Virus record (IMG/VR): IMGVR_UViG_3300034190_001683
Span: 1-60,243 of that record
Strand: one strand, 5' to 3'
Origin: a virus
DNA: 60,243 nt
In this document: positions 6,330 through 15,239 of the stretch, piece by piece
Layout: each line of letters starts with the position of its first letter
Position numbering within the stretch: the stretch's first letter is position 1
Program-made: the position numbers and the translations under genes
The notes under the pieces: model-generated
The model's input: only the letters and a program-made list of their open reading frames with translations
Told to the model about the DNA's origin: nothing
Databases searched by the model: none

Positions 6330-7490
6330 ATGGCTTCATCATATTCAAATTTAAAAATACAACTCATGGGAACCGGAGATAACTCTGGAACTTGGGGTAC
6401 AATTACGAATACAAACTTAGGCACTGCCATAGAAGAAGCTATTTGTGAATCCGCAGATGTTGCTTTTTCTCAGGATAGCCTCACTCTTTCTTTGACAGAC
6501 AGTAATGCCACTCAAGTGGCTAGGCATTTACGCCTCAATCTAACTGGTACAGGATCTGCAGGGATAACTCTTACCGTTCCTGATATAGAAAAAAACTACA
6601 TAATTAATAATACTTTAGCCACTGATGTAGGAATAAAAAACTCTTCAGGATCACAAGTCACCGTCCCTAATGGTAGATCAGCGATAGTGTATAGCACAGG
6701 GTCTGGCGTAGTAGATGCGATTACAGGTTTAAATACTGCAGAAGTAACGGATTTAACAGTTACTACTAAGTTATCTGCTAACGGTACGTTAGATGTATCA
6801 GGTAACGGTTCTGTGGGAGGCACGTTTAATGTAGAAGGCGATTTAAAAAACGCTTCGGGTAATTTAACAGTAGACCCTGCTACACAAATTGTAGAAATTA
6901 GAGGTAATGGTTCAGATACAGAAGGGCAGATAAAATTAAACTGTCATGCTAATAGTCACGGACAAACTTTAAAAGCGCAACCACACTCTCTTAATATAAC
7001 TAATACTAATTTATTACCAAAAGGCGGTAACTCAACATTAGTTTCTGAAAGTGCCAGTGCGACTATTACTAATAAAATTTTTAACGCCAGTCTTAGAGAA
7101 AAAATAAATGTTTCTACAACCTCTGCTACGGGCGTAATTAATTTTAGTGTATTAGAACAAAATGCTGAATTAAGAACAAATGATGCGGCGGCAGACTTTG
7201 AGTTAAATTTTAGAGGTAGTGCAGGAGCAACATTCGCTTCCATTATGCCTACTGGCGAATCAGTATCGCTTGCATTTGAGTCAAAAATGGGTGCAACTGC
7301 GTATTATTTAGAAGCAATACAAATAGACGGTGCTACAGCCAACCCAGTGTATTGGCAAGGAGGCACTGCGCCATCTCAGGGTAATGTTAGTGGTGTGGAT
7401 AGTTATTTAATAAACATTACTAGGACTACGGGAACGGCTAATTACACTTGTTTAGCATCTCAAACACAGTTCGGGAAGGTTGATTACTAA
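6330..7490 (+). CDS. tail fibre protein
   Basis: 386 residues, with AGGAG ribosome site. The N-terminal segment LMGTGDNSGTWGTITNTNLG is a frequent start of phage tail fibre and baseplate-wedge-type proteins. Next come beta-rich stretches and DLTVTTKLSANGTLDVSGNG, a shaft-like region of short strands. The C-terminus (YWQGGTAPSQGNVSGVDSYL) looks like a small beta tip domain. The stop overlaps the next ATG. It probably forms a side or central fibre that positions the LamG protein encoded next. Confidence 0.65.
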   Translation: MASSYSNLKIQLMGTGDNSGTWGTITNTNLGTAIEEAICESADVAFSQDSLTLSLTDSNATQVARHLRLNLTGTGSAGITLTVPDIEKNYIINNTLATDVGIKNSSGSQVTVPNGRSAIVYSTGSGVVDAITGLNTAEVTDLTVTTKLSANGTLDVSGNGSVGGTFNVEGDLKNASGNLTVDPATQIVEIRGNGSDTEGQIKLNCHANSHGQTLKAQPHSLNITNTNLLPKGGNSTLVSESASATITNKIFNASLREKINVSTTSATGVINFSVLEQNAELRTNDAAADFELNFRGSAGATFASIMPTGESVSLAFESKMGATAYYLEAIQIDGATANPVYWQGGTAPSQGNVSGVDSYLINITRTTGTANYTCLASQTQFGKVDY

Positions 7491-10400
7491 TGCCAGTTAA
7501 AAGTCTAAAAGGCGGTATAGGAGTAAGACCTCTTGGTTTTGGTCTTGGAGCTGCTGAAGAAGAAACAGAGCCTAACTTTAATCAAACTGTATTACTTCTT
7601 CATGCAGATGGTTCTGAAGGTGCAGGAGATACATCAAATTTAGGAGATCCAAACTACAAAGCATTTAAAGATAACTCTACATCAGCTCATGCTCTTGCTG
7701 TAGCAGGTGATGCTTATGGTAATGACTTTAGCCCATATTATTATGCTGATGGGTATTGGAGTAATTTGTTTACTGTGAATAATACTACTATGAGTCTTAC
7801 ATCTACGGCTGCTTTACAATTAAGTGGAGTATTTACAGTAGAATGTTGGATTAATTTAAAGACTTTAGCAACTGATGGTGGGCCTCATCCAAGTATTCTT
7901 ACTTTTCCTACTAATGGAAGTTATCAAACACAACTTTACTTAAATTCTAGTAATGATTATGTTGGTTGGTATTATAATGGAGATATAGTTAAAACAACTA
8001 ATAATAGTATTTCATTAAACACATGGCATCATATTGCTGTTGCCAGAGATGCTTCAAATCAAATAGCTTTGTGGTTAGATGGAACTAGAATAAGTGCTTT
8101 AGCTACAGGGCAATCAACATCGTATGGAAATACAAGTGGTACTTTTTATATTGGTTCTTTTAGTACGACTGGAGAATTAGATGGCTATATATCAAATGTT
8201 AGAATAGTAAAAGGTTATGATGTTTATGGAACTACTAATACATCTATAACAGTACCTACTACTCCTCTTACAGCAATAACAGGAACTAGTTTATTAACTT
8301 GTCAATCAAATAGATTTATAGATAATGCCTCTAGCCCTCATGCTCTTACAGTGGGAAGTGGTCAATCAATATCTACCAACACACCATTCACAGTTACAAA
8401 AACTGCAAATGTAGGCGCAGGATTTTTTGATGGTAATACTGATAATTTAACAACATCAGGAAGTTCTGATTTTGCTTTTGGTACAGGAGACTTTACTGCT
8501 GAAGCTTGGGTATACCCTAGTAGTTTACCTTCAACTGCTGTTGTTTTAGACCTAAGATATAACAATAATGCTAATACAGATAATATATCCGCACTAACTT
8601 TGTTTGGTTCAACATTAGGATCTTTTATTGGAGCTAATAAAACAGCCGGATCTGATATACCGGTTGTAATAGGACAGTGGAATCATATTGTTGTTCAAAG
8701 AATAAGTAGCACTTTGTATTTTGCTGTTAATGGGAAAGTAAGTTCAACAACTGTTGCCTCATCAGACAATCTTAATAATACTAACCAAAGAGCAACAGTA
8801 GGTGGTAATGTAGACCAAACAACTGTGTCTATGTATACAGGTTATATAGCAGACCTTCGTGTAGTTAATGGAACAGGAGTATATGGAACAAGTAATTTCG
8901 ATGTACCAACAACATCATTAACAGCAGTAACAAATACTAAATTTCTTACATGTCAATACTCAGGAGCAGTTCGTAATGTAGGCTTCTTAGATGACTCTAA
9001 ATATAATCATCGTATAACTCGTAATGGTGATGTAAGCATAGGTACATTCAGCCCATTTAGTTTAGAAGATGGGTATTGGAGTTATTATGGAGGTAATACA
9101 GGAGGTTATTACTTTGCAGATTCTGCTGATCTTGAAATAGGTACTTCAGATTTTACAATCGAATTTTGGATGAATTTAGATACAATTAGTGGAGGTGACT
9201 ATCTTACTGGTAAAGTGCCTTCTAGTGGAGCAGGAGGTGATACAGCTTTTCAAATATATATGAGTGGTAGTGGAGGAGTAATAAATTTCTGGCTACAAGA
9301 CACATCAGGTACTACGACTATTTCAACTCCTTCTTCTACTATATCTGCACATACATGGCATTTTATTTCTTGTGTTCGACAGAGTGGAACAATGAGACTA
9401 TATGTAGATGGAGTTCAAAAAGCTACAGGAACTAGATCAGGTTCGGTAAAAGATGTTGCAGGAGGTGTTGGAATAGGCATGACTGGTGAATATGCTGATT
9501 ATCTTGCAGGATACATGAGTAACTATAGATTTGTAATTGGTACTTGTTTGCGAAACGATGGTACTACATTTAGTGTTCCAACAACGCCTTTAACTTCAAC
9601 TGGTTCAGAAACAAAAATACTTACGGCACAATCAAATAAATTTGTTGATAATTCTTCTACAGGAAGAACTCCTGTTCTTTCAGGTACAGCACCTAAAATA
9701 TTACCATTCTCACCTCTTGCGCCATCTAGGTCATATAGTAAAGATGCAGTAGGTGGTAGTGTTTACTATGATGGTACTGGAGATTATTTAACTTACACAA
9801 CAGATAATGCAACTCCTAGACTTAGTACAAACTGGAGCATAGAGTTTTGGATGTATTTAACTGCTCGTGGCTCTCATGGTTTTCTTCAGCAACATGGTGG
9901 AAGTGCAGGTGATTTTAACACCACAAATGGTATGTCATTTCAATTCTATGAGGTTAGTAGTACTATGTATTGGCAACCTGCAAATGGTTCAGGGGGTTCT
10001 GTAGCATTATCAACAGCAACCTTACCCCCATTATTTGCTTGGACTCACATGGTAATTAGTAATGATGGTACACAGACTTCAGTATTTATGAATGGAGTTA
10101 GGGTGTTAAATGGAACAACTGGTTATGAAGATATGCACAATGCAACAACATCTAATAAAATTCAATTAGGATATTTAGCAGGTTCTGACTATCCAACTGA
10201 TGGTTATTTTACTGGACTGCAATATCATAACACAGAAGTTTATGATGCTAGTTCTACAACAATAACAGTTCCAACTGCTCCTAAGTCTGCCGATGCTAAT
10301 ACTTTATTATTATCAAACTTTACTAATGCAGGTATCATTGACCACACAATGAAAAACAACCTTGAGACAGAAAATAATACAAGAGTCTCGGGACAACAAG

Positions 10401-10918
10401 TTAAGTTTGGTACTGGTAGTATGTATCTTGATGGTACTGGTGATTATTTATTTTTACCATCTAATGACAATTTAGTAATGGGGACTGGTGATTTTACTTT
10501 TGAAATGTTCTTTTATTATGATGCAGCTAGTTATGCTGATGGATATTTAATTGACCAAAGAAATACTGCTTCACAAGCTGCAATTGCAGTATATATTCAA
10601 GCAAGTACAGGAAAATTTATTTATTATGTAAGTGGTTCTGCACGAATTAATGATGCAACTCCTGCATCCGTTAGAGCATGGCAACATTTTGCATTGGTGC
10701 GATACAATGGAACAACAACAATTTATGTTAACGGAACTGCATCAGGTTCGACATACTCTGATTCAAATAATTATGTTGCACCTAATACATACATTGGTGC
10801 TAGATTTAATGCAACAAGTCCTTTTAATGGATATATGGACGATATTAGAATGACTAAAGGTGTTGCTAGATATACTTCAAACTTTACAGCCCCAACAAAA
10901 GCCTTTGCTAACAGATAG
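7490..10918 (+). CDS. receptor-binding/adhesin protein with five LamG-like domains
   Basis: 1142 residues. Five repeats of a concanavalin A/LamG-type sandwich can be read from their hallmarks: FTVECWINLK with WHHIAVARD (about 115-240), FTAEAWVYPS with WNHIVVQRI (330-475), FTIEFWMNLD with WHFISCVRQ (555-700), WSIEFWMYLT with WTHMVISND (780-925), and FTFEMFFYYD with WQHFALVRY (990-1135). Each repeat ends with a GY...R(I/V)xxG strand. Such domains bind glycans or proteins, so a host-surface binding role is likely. Codon use here looks more A/T-rich than in the neighbours, consistent with module exchange. Confidence 0.75.
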   Translation: MPVKSLKGGIGVRPLGFGLGAAEEETEPNFNQTVLLLHADGSEGAGDTSNLGDPNYKAFKDNSTSAHALAVAGDAYGNDFSPYYYADGYWSNLFTVNNTTMSLTSTAALQLSGVFTVECWINLKTLATDGGPHPSILTFPTNGSYQTQLYLNSSNDYVGWYYNGDIVKTTNNSISLNTWHHIAVARDASNQIALWLDGTRISALATGQSTSYGNTSGTFYIGSFSTTGELDGYISNVRIVKGYDVYGTTNTSITVPTTPLTAITGTSLLTCQSNRFIDNASSPHALTVGSGQSISTNTPFTVTKTANVGAGFFDGNTDNLTTSGSSDFAFGTGDFTAEAWVYPSSLPSTAVVLDLRYNNNANTDNISALTLFGSTLGSFIGANKTAGSDIPVVIGQWNHIVVQRISSTLYFAVNGKVSSTTVASSDNLNNTNQRATVGGNVDQTTVSMYTGYIADLRVVNGTGVYGTSNFDVPTTSLTAVTNTKFLTCQYSGAVRNVGFLDDSKYNHRITRNGDVSIGTFSPFSLEDGYWSYYGGNTGGYYFADSADLEIGTSDFTIEFWMNLDTISGGDYLTGKVPSSGAGGDTAFQIYMSGSGGVINFWLQDTSGTTTISTPSSTISAHTWHFISCVRQSGTMRLYVDGVQKATGTRSGSVKDVAGGVGIGMTGEYADYLAGYMSNYRFVIGTCLRNDGTTFSVPTTPLTSTGSETKILTAQSNKFVDNSSTGRTPVLSGTAPKILPFSPLAPSRSYSKDAVGGSVYYDGTGDYLTYTTDNATPRLSTNWSIEFWMYLTARGSHGFLQQHGGSAGDFNTTNGMSFQFYEVSSTMYWQPANGSGGSVALSTATLPPLFAWTHMVISNDGTQTSVFMNGVRVLNGTTGYEDMHNATTSNKIQLGYLAGSDYPTDGYFTGLQYHNTEVYDASSTTITVPTAPKSADANTLLLSNFTNAGIIDHTMKNNLETENNTRVSGQQVKFGTGSMYLDGTGDYLFLPSNDNLVMGTGDFTFEMFFYYDAASYADGYLIDQRNTASQAAIAVYIQASTGKFIYYVSGSARINDATPASVRAWQHFALVRYNGTTTIYVNGTASGSTYSDSNNYVAPNTYIGARFNATSPFNGYMDDIRMTKGVARYTSNFTAPTKAFANR

Positions 10919-10926
10919 GAGACAAA

Positions 10927-11391
10927 ATGTATATTGCAAAAGTAGATGGAAATGTTGTCGGTGAAATAGTACATTACACAAAAGTGTTTCGTACTGTGCC
11001 TACTGATGACCAATTAACGAAAAGAGGTTATAAAAAGATTAACAAGTTTAAGCCTCACGATAATCTAACAGAAGCACTAACTGGAACAACTCCATACGTA
11101 TCTGGTTCTTACGTATTCACTGTAGAAAAAACTGATTTAACTTCTGATGAAATAACAGATAGAAAAAACTCAGCCATGAATAAAATAAGAGCCACTAGGG
11201 ATGAAATGTTAAAAGCTACAGACTGGGCTGCAATTAAAAAAGCCGAAACCGGAGAGGCTATGCCTAGCGCTATGGCTTCATATAGACAGGCTTTGCGTAA
11301 TGTCCCTGCTACAATCGGTAATGCAGATCCTAGAACATGGAGTGATTGGCCTACAATAAGTTTAGATGGTAGTTCTGCTACTGGGGTATAA
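10927..11391 (+). CDS. tail fibre assembly/chaperone-like protein
   Basis: 154 residues. The C-terminal half has RATRDEMLKATDWAAIKKAE, then MASYRQALRNVPATI, the pattern seen in phage tail-fibre assembly and XkdW/DUF4376-type proteins (RDxxLxxTDW ... YRQALRDxP). It lies just downstream of the receptor-binding gene, the usual place for a folding helper. Whether it acts as a chaperone or as a structural tip is not decidable from sequence. Confidence 0.6.
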   Translation: MYIAKVDGNVVGEIVHYTKVFRTVPTDDQLTKRGYKKINKFKPHDNLTEALTGTTPYVSGSYVFTVEKTDLTSDEITDRKNSAMNKIRATRDEMLKATDWAAIKKAETGEAMPSAMASYRQALRNVPATIGNADPRTWSDWPTISLDGSSATGV

Positions 11392-11419
11392 ATAGGGTGG
11401 AGAAAAGAGCCAATGTTAG

Positions 11420-11938
11420 ATGATAGATCCCATCACTGCATTGACTGCAGCAAATTTAGCCTTCAATGGTGTCAAGAAAGCCATTCAGGTAGGCAGAGAC
11501 CTAGAAGATATTTTTAGTCAATTATCGACTTGGAGCGGACATGTTTCTGATTTACAAGAATGGATGGGTCAGGAAAGGAAGTTCAAAAAACCGACTTTAT
11601 GGCAAAAACTAACATGGGATAAAAGCGAAACGGCAGAGGCATTTGATGAACTTATCGCAAAAAAGAAGATTAAAGAGATGGAAGATGCAATCAAACATGA
11701 ATTTACATGGGGAAAGCTTCACCATCTTGGAATGGATGGGCCTTATGGCTACCGAGCCTTTATTAAGATACGTCGGGAAATCAAAGAAAAACGGAAGAAA
11801 CAAATATACAATCAGATGCGAAGGCGGAAAGCTTTTATATATAACACAAAGATGGGAGTGGCAATTGGAACCCTTGTATTGATTTTGATATGGCTACTAC
11901 ATTTTGGATGGACAGCAATTATGGAAGCAAGTAAATGA
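11420..11938 (+). CDS. helical protein with C-terminal membrane segment
   Basis: 172 residues. An amphipathic helical N-terminus (MIDPITALTAANLAFNGVKK) is followed by charged helices and one strong hydrophobic helix near 145-165 (GVAIGTLVLILIWLLHFGW). It sits immediately upstream of the lysis genes. A role at the host membrane, in lysis or DNA entry, is possible but unproven. The stop overlaps the next ATG (ATGA). Confidence 0.6.
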   Translation: MIDPITALTAANLAFNGVKKAIQVGRDLEDIFSQLSTWSGHVSDLQEWMGQERKFKKPTLWQKLTWDKSETAEAFDELIAKKKIKEMEDAIKHEFTWGKLHHLGMDGPYGYRAFIKIRREIKEKRKKQIYNQMRRRKAFIYNTKMGVAIGTLVLILIWLLHFGWTAIMEASK

Positions 11939-12141
11939 TTAGCGTGGCGTTTTGGGTGGCTACCATGGTTCCACATGTAGACCAGTACTATTGTAAGTTG
12001 CAATGGGTGGAAAGAGATTTATGTTATTACTGGTGTGCTAATACTAAAAGAGGATTTAATTGGTTTGAACCAAGAGCAGTAAAAGGATGTAAGCTAGAAA
12101 AGTTGTTTTATAAAGTAGAAAAGGAAAAATCGAGTGCTTAA
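11935..12141 (+). CDS. small Cys/Trp-rich protein
   Basis: 68 residues, with ATG overlapping the preceding TGA and end overlapping the holin start by 8 bases. Several Cys and aromatic residues follow a short hydrophobic start (MISVAFWVATMVPHVDQYYC). It could be exported or membrane-attached (inference from the hydrophobic N-terminus). It may belong to the lysis cassette by position; no family is recognised. Confidence 0.5.
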   Translation: MISVAFWVATMVPHVDQYYCKLQWVERDLCYYWCANTKRGFNWFEPRAVKGCKLEKLFYKVEKEKSSA

Positions 12142-12571
12142 TTTAATATCAGGGTTATTACCAATAGGAGAGAAGCTTGTAGATAAGTTAATTCCCGACC
12201 CGCAAGCTAAACAAAAGGCTCTTCAGCAACTAAAGAAGATGGAGCAAGACGGAAGTCTCAAACGCATGGAAGCTGAATTTGCTGATAAAGATAGCGCCAG
12301 AAAACGTGAGATGGCTATCTCTACCAGTGAACATAGCCCGTGGCTAAATAAAATCATTACCAGTCTACTCGCACTCGGCATTGTGGGGTTAGCTTTTGCT
12401 TTATTTGCTGTTATATTATTCTTAGAAGTCACACCTGCAAACAAGGATATACTTATTTTTTTACTCGGTAATTTGACAACATTGGTAGGTTTGGTGTGTT
12501 CATATTATTTTGGTAGTTCAGTAGGTAGTAAAGATAAAACAGAAGAGATAAAGGGGTTAATGAAGAAATGA
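12134..12571 (+). CDS. holin (two- to three-TM type)
   Basis: 145 residues from a GTG within the preceding gene. A charged N-terminal half (PDPQAKQKALQQLKKMEQDG) is followed by two hydrophobic segments, about 78-97 (IITSLLALGIVGLAFALFAV) and 106-126 (ILIFLLGNLTTLVGLVCSYY). A YFGSSVGSKDKTE motif closes it, typical of a widespread phage holin family. It would form membrane lesions that release the endolysin encoded next (overlap ATGA). Confidence 0.7.
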   Translation: MLNLISGLLPIGEKLVDKLIPDPQAKQKALQQLKKMEQDGSLKRMEAEFADKDSARKREMAISTSEHSPWLNKIITSLLALGIVGLAFALFAVILFLEVTPANKDILIFLLGNLTTLVGLVCSYYFGSSVGSKDKTEEIKGLMKK

Positions 12572-12954
12572 AAATGGATTGGAATACAAGCGCATATTTT
12601 TCTCAACATGAGTTTAAATGTTCACACACAGGTCAATGTGACATGAACCCAGAGTTTATAGATAAGTTAAATGATTTACGTTTAGCTTTTGGGAAACCTA
12701 TGAAAATAACTTCTGGATACAGACACGTTAGTCATCCCATTGAAAGAAAGAAAGAAACTCCGGGAGCGCACACTACAGGGCAAGCTGCAGATATAGCAGT
12801 ATCAAGAGAGGATGCGTTTCATTTATTATCATTAGCGTTAAGCAAAGGTTTTACAGGCATAGGCATACAACAAAAAGGTTCAGGTAGGTTTATACATTTA
12901 GATACATTAGAAAATTCACCGGAAAGACCAAGGCCAACAATCTGGTCTTATTAA
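12568..12954 (+). CDS. endolysin, peptidase M15-type (DD-/L,D-carboxypeptidase fold)
   Basis: 128 residues. Zinc-site motifs of the M15 family are visible: SGYR at 49-52, H68-TTGQAA-D75 and H110-x-D112 in GRFIHLD. No signal peptide is present, which fits holin-dependent release. The enzyme would cut peptide cross-links in peptidoglycan during lysis. It follows the holin with a 4-base overlap. Length is normal for a minimal single-domain M15 endolysin. Confidence 0.8.
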   Translation: MKMDWNTSAYFSQHEFKCSHTGQCDMNPEFIDKLNDLRLAFGKPMKITSGYRHVSHPIERKKETPGAHTTGQAADIAVSREDAFHLLSLALSKGFTGIGIQQKGSGRFIHLDTLENSPERPRPTIWSY

Positions 12955-12955
12955 T

Positions 12956-14836
12956 ATGACTTTACAGAAACTACAATTTAGACCCGGTATAAATAGAGAT
13001 GTAACTAACTACTCTAATGAGGGCGGTTGGTTTGAGTGCGATAAGGTGCGGTTTTTAAATGGCTATCCAGAAAAATTAAATGGGTGGGCCACGTATGCGC
13101 CATCTTCTATACTAGGTACTTGTAGGGCTTTGTTTGGGTGGATAACATCTTTTGAAGATAATTTTTTAGCCATAGGCACAAACTCTAAAGTATATGTAGA
13201 GGTTGGAACCAACTTAAACGATGTGACACCTTTGCGTTCTGCTAGTCCAACTTTGGCAGTTCATGCTTTCTCTGCTACAAACACTTCTGCAACAATAGCT
13301 GTAGAAGCCACAGCACATGGGACAAATACAGGAGATTTTGTAACTTTCTCTGGAGCATCCTCTTTGGGTGGAAACATAACCGCTGATGTATTAAACCAGA
13401 ACTATGAGATAACTGAAATAGATGCTGATAACTACAGCATATCCGCAGCGGTAACTGCTAATGCTTCTGATACAGGAGATGGTGGGGCAAGTGCCGAAGG
13501 ATCATATGAAATACCAACAGGTAATGGAACTGTTTCTTATGGTTACGGTTGGGGTGTAAGCACGTGGGGTAGACTAGGCTGGGGTTCTGGCGCATTACAA
13601 CCTTTGTTATTACCTTTAACTGTTTGGTTTTTTGATAACTTTGACAACGACTTAGTTATGAACGTGAATACTGGAGGTAAGGGTGCTGTATTTTATTGGG
13701 ATAGAGGAGCTTTAGATGACCCCGGTTCTTCTCTTGGAACTAGAGCTGTCAAATTATCTACGAGAGATGGAGCTAAAAACGTACCTGCAGAAGTAGGACA
13801 AATCATGGTGTCTCAAAACGACAGGCACTTGTTAGCTTTCGGAGCATCCCCGTTTTCAGGATTAGATACAACAGAGGATACAGGCACATTTGATCCGTTG
13901 TTAATTCGTTTTGCTGATCAAGATAATCCAGAAGATTTTAAGCCTACAACCACTAATAGTGCGGGGTTTTTAAGAGTCAGTAGTGGTTCAAGAATCGTTA
14001 CTGCATTTAGAACAAGACAAGAAACTCTAGTATTTACAGATATGTCTGTTCATTCACTACAGTTTTTAGGGACTACTGAAGTATTTAGTTTACAAGAATT
14101 AGAAACCAATATATCTATATCTAGTCCACGTTGTATAGCAGCAGCTAGTAATGTGTTGTTTTGGATGGGGACAGATAAGTTTTATTTATACAACGGACGT
14201 GTAGACACGTTACCGTGTACTTTAAGAGACCACGTATTTAATGATTTAAACTTTGATGCGTTGCCTTACATATACGCAGGTACTGTAGAGTCACACAATG
14301 AAGTGTGGTGGTTTTACCCATCTAAAGATAGCCAAACAAATGATTCTTACGTAACTTACAACTATAAAGACAACTTGTGGTTCTATGGAAAGCTAAACCG
14401 ATCTGCTTGGTTGGATGCTAATTTAAGGCAGTTCCCACAGGCTGTAGGGGAAAACACTTTATTTGACCACGAAAGTGGTATGGATGCTGATGGCTCGGCT
14501 ATGGAGTCGTTTATTACAAGCTCTGACTTTGATATAGGTGATGGAGAGAAATTTACTTTGGTTAGACGGATAATACCCGATGTAGATTTTACGGGTTCCA
14601 ATGCAGCAGAACCTCATGTTAAAATGACGGTGAAACCTAGAGACTTTCCCGGTAGTGCATACCGGATAGAAGATAATAAAAATGTTATTGAAACATCTGT
14701 AGGTGTCTACACCGATCAAGTATATTTAAGAGCAAGGGCAAGACAGATAGGTTTTAAAATAACATCCGATAGTCTAGGTACAATGTGGAAGTTAGGCTCT
14801 CCAAGATTAGATGGTAGACCTGATGGGAGAAGATAA
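12956..14836 (+). CDS. tail hub / P22 gp10-like stabilisation protein
   Basis: 626 residues, with ATG two bases after the endolysin stop. It opens with LQKLQFRPGINRDVTNYSNE and KVRFLNGYPEKLNGWATYAP, a hallmark start of podovirus tail hub proteins (Phage_stabilise type). It continues as repeated beta blades (FGWITSFEDNFLAIGTNSKV; WVFDNFDNDLVM-like strands). The middle insert 100-190 is Ser/Thr/Ala-rich. It probably closes the tail below the adaptor ring. The ATG of the next gene overlaps its stop. Confidence 0.65.
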   Translation: MTLQKLQFRPGINRDVTNYSNEGGWFECDKVRFLNGYPEKLNGWATYAPSSILGTCRALFGWITSFEDNFLAIGTNSKVYVEVGTNLNDVTPLRSASPTLAVHAFSATNTSATIAVEATAHGTNTGDFVTFSGASSLGGNITADVLNQNYEITEIDADNYSISAAVTANASDTGDGGASAEGSYEIPTGNGTVSYGYGWGVSTWGRLGWGSGALQPLLLPLTVWFFDNFDNDLVMNVNTGGKGAVFYWDRGALDDPGSSLGTRAVKLSTRDGAKNVPAEVGQIMVSQNDRHLLAFGASPFSGLDTTEDTGTFDPLLIRFADQDNPEDFKPTTTNSAGFLRVSSGSRIVTAFRTRQETLVFTDMSVHSLQFLGTTEVFSLQELETNISISSPRCIAAASNVLFWMGTDKFYLYNGRVDTLPCTLRDHVFNDLNFDALPYIYAGTVESHNEVWWFYPSKDSQTNDSYVTYNYKDNLWFYGKLNRSAWLDANLRQFPQAVGENTLFDHESGMDADGSAMESFITSSDFDIGDGEKFTLVRRIIPDVDFTGSNAAEPHVKMTVKPRDFPGSAYRIEDNKNVIETSVGVYTDQVYLRARARQIGFKITSDSLGTMWKLGSPRLDGRPDGRR

Positions 14837-15135
14837 TGGCGATGCGAAACTTTCGGTCTCCACCGTTGCCTTTGCCTCAAAACGAGTACGATCAGCAATA
14901 TTTCAATCAGTTAATAAAAGTTCTTCAGACATATTTCAGACAGTTGGATTCACAGAATCCATTACATTTAGATGGGCTTGTATTAACTGATTTAACAGAG
15001 AGTCCAGTAGGATTCCCTAATTATAGCTTATATAGAGAAGGTAGAGATGTTAAGATATTATTACCCGGTGATGCGGTGGTGGCAGGGAGTTCGGCAACAA
15101 CAGGTTTAGGATCAGTAACGGTGACAATAACATGA
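14836..15135 (+). CDS. small tail-associated protein
   Basis: 99 residues. A Pro-rich start (FRSPPLPLPQNEYDQQYFNQ) is followed by a helix (LIKVLQTYFRQLDS) and a beta-type end, SSATTGLGSVTVTIT. The end is the same repeat type as in the fibre-like protein at 5853-6320. It is coupled to the hub gene and probably attaches to the tail. Function otherwise unknown. Confidence 0.6.
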   Translation: MAMRNFRSPPLPLPQNEYDQQYFNQLIKVLQTYFRQLDSQNPLHLDGLVLTDLTESPVGFPNYSLYREGRDVKILLPGDAVVAGSSATTGLGSVTVTIT

Positions 15136-15224
15136 ATATAGTTTTAACCTGCAGAAACAACCTCCTCGGTGGCATCACCACCCTACCTCTCCGCCTTGGG
15201 GGTTGGCAGGTCTTTACAGTATGA
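15132..15224 (+). CDS. 30-residue micro-ORF (tentative)
   Basis: ATG overlaps the preceding TGA (ATGA) and reads MNIVLTCRNNLLGGITTLPL, then RLGGWQVFTV. Translational coupling is possible, but there is no own ribosome site and no recognisable family. It occupies most of the 104-base gap before the next gene, so it may be a real micro-gene or chance. Confidence 0.3.
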   Translation: MNIVLTCRNNLLGGITTLPLRLGGWQVFTV

Positions 15225-15239
15225 TTAGGAACTAATAAT

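Noticed and set aside
5786-6430. Long minus-strand ORF (214 codons)
   Set aside because: Lies opposite good plus-strand genes with ribosome sites and start-stop coupling; composition is that of a reverse shadow.
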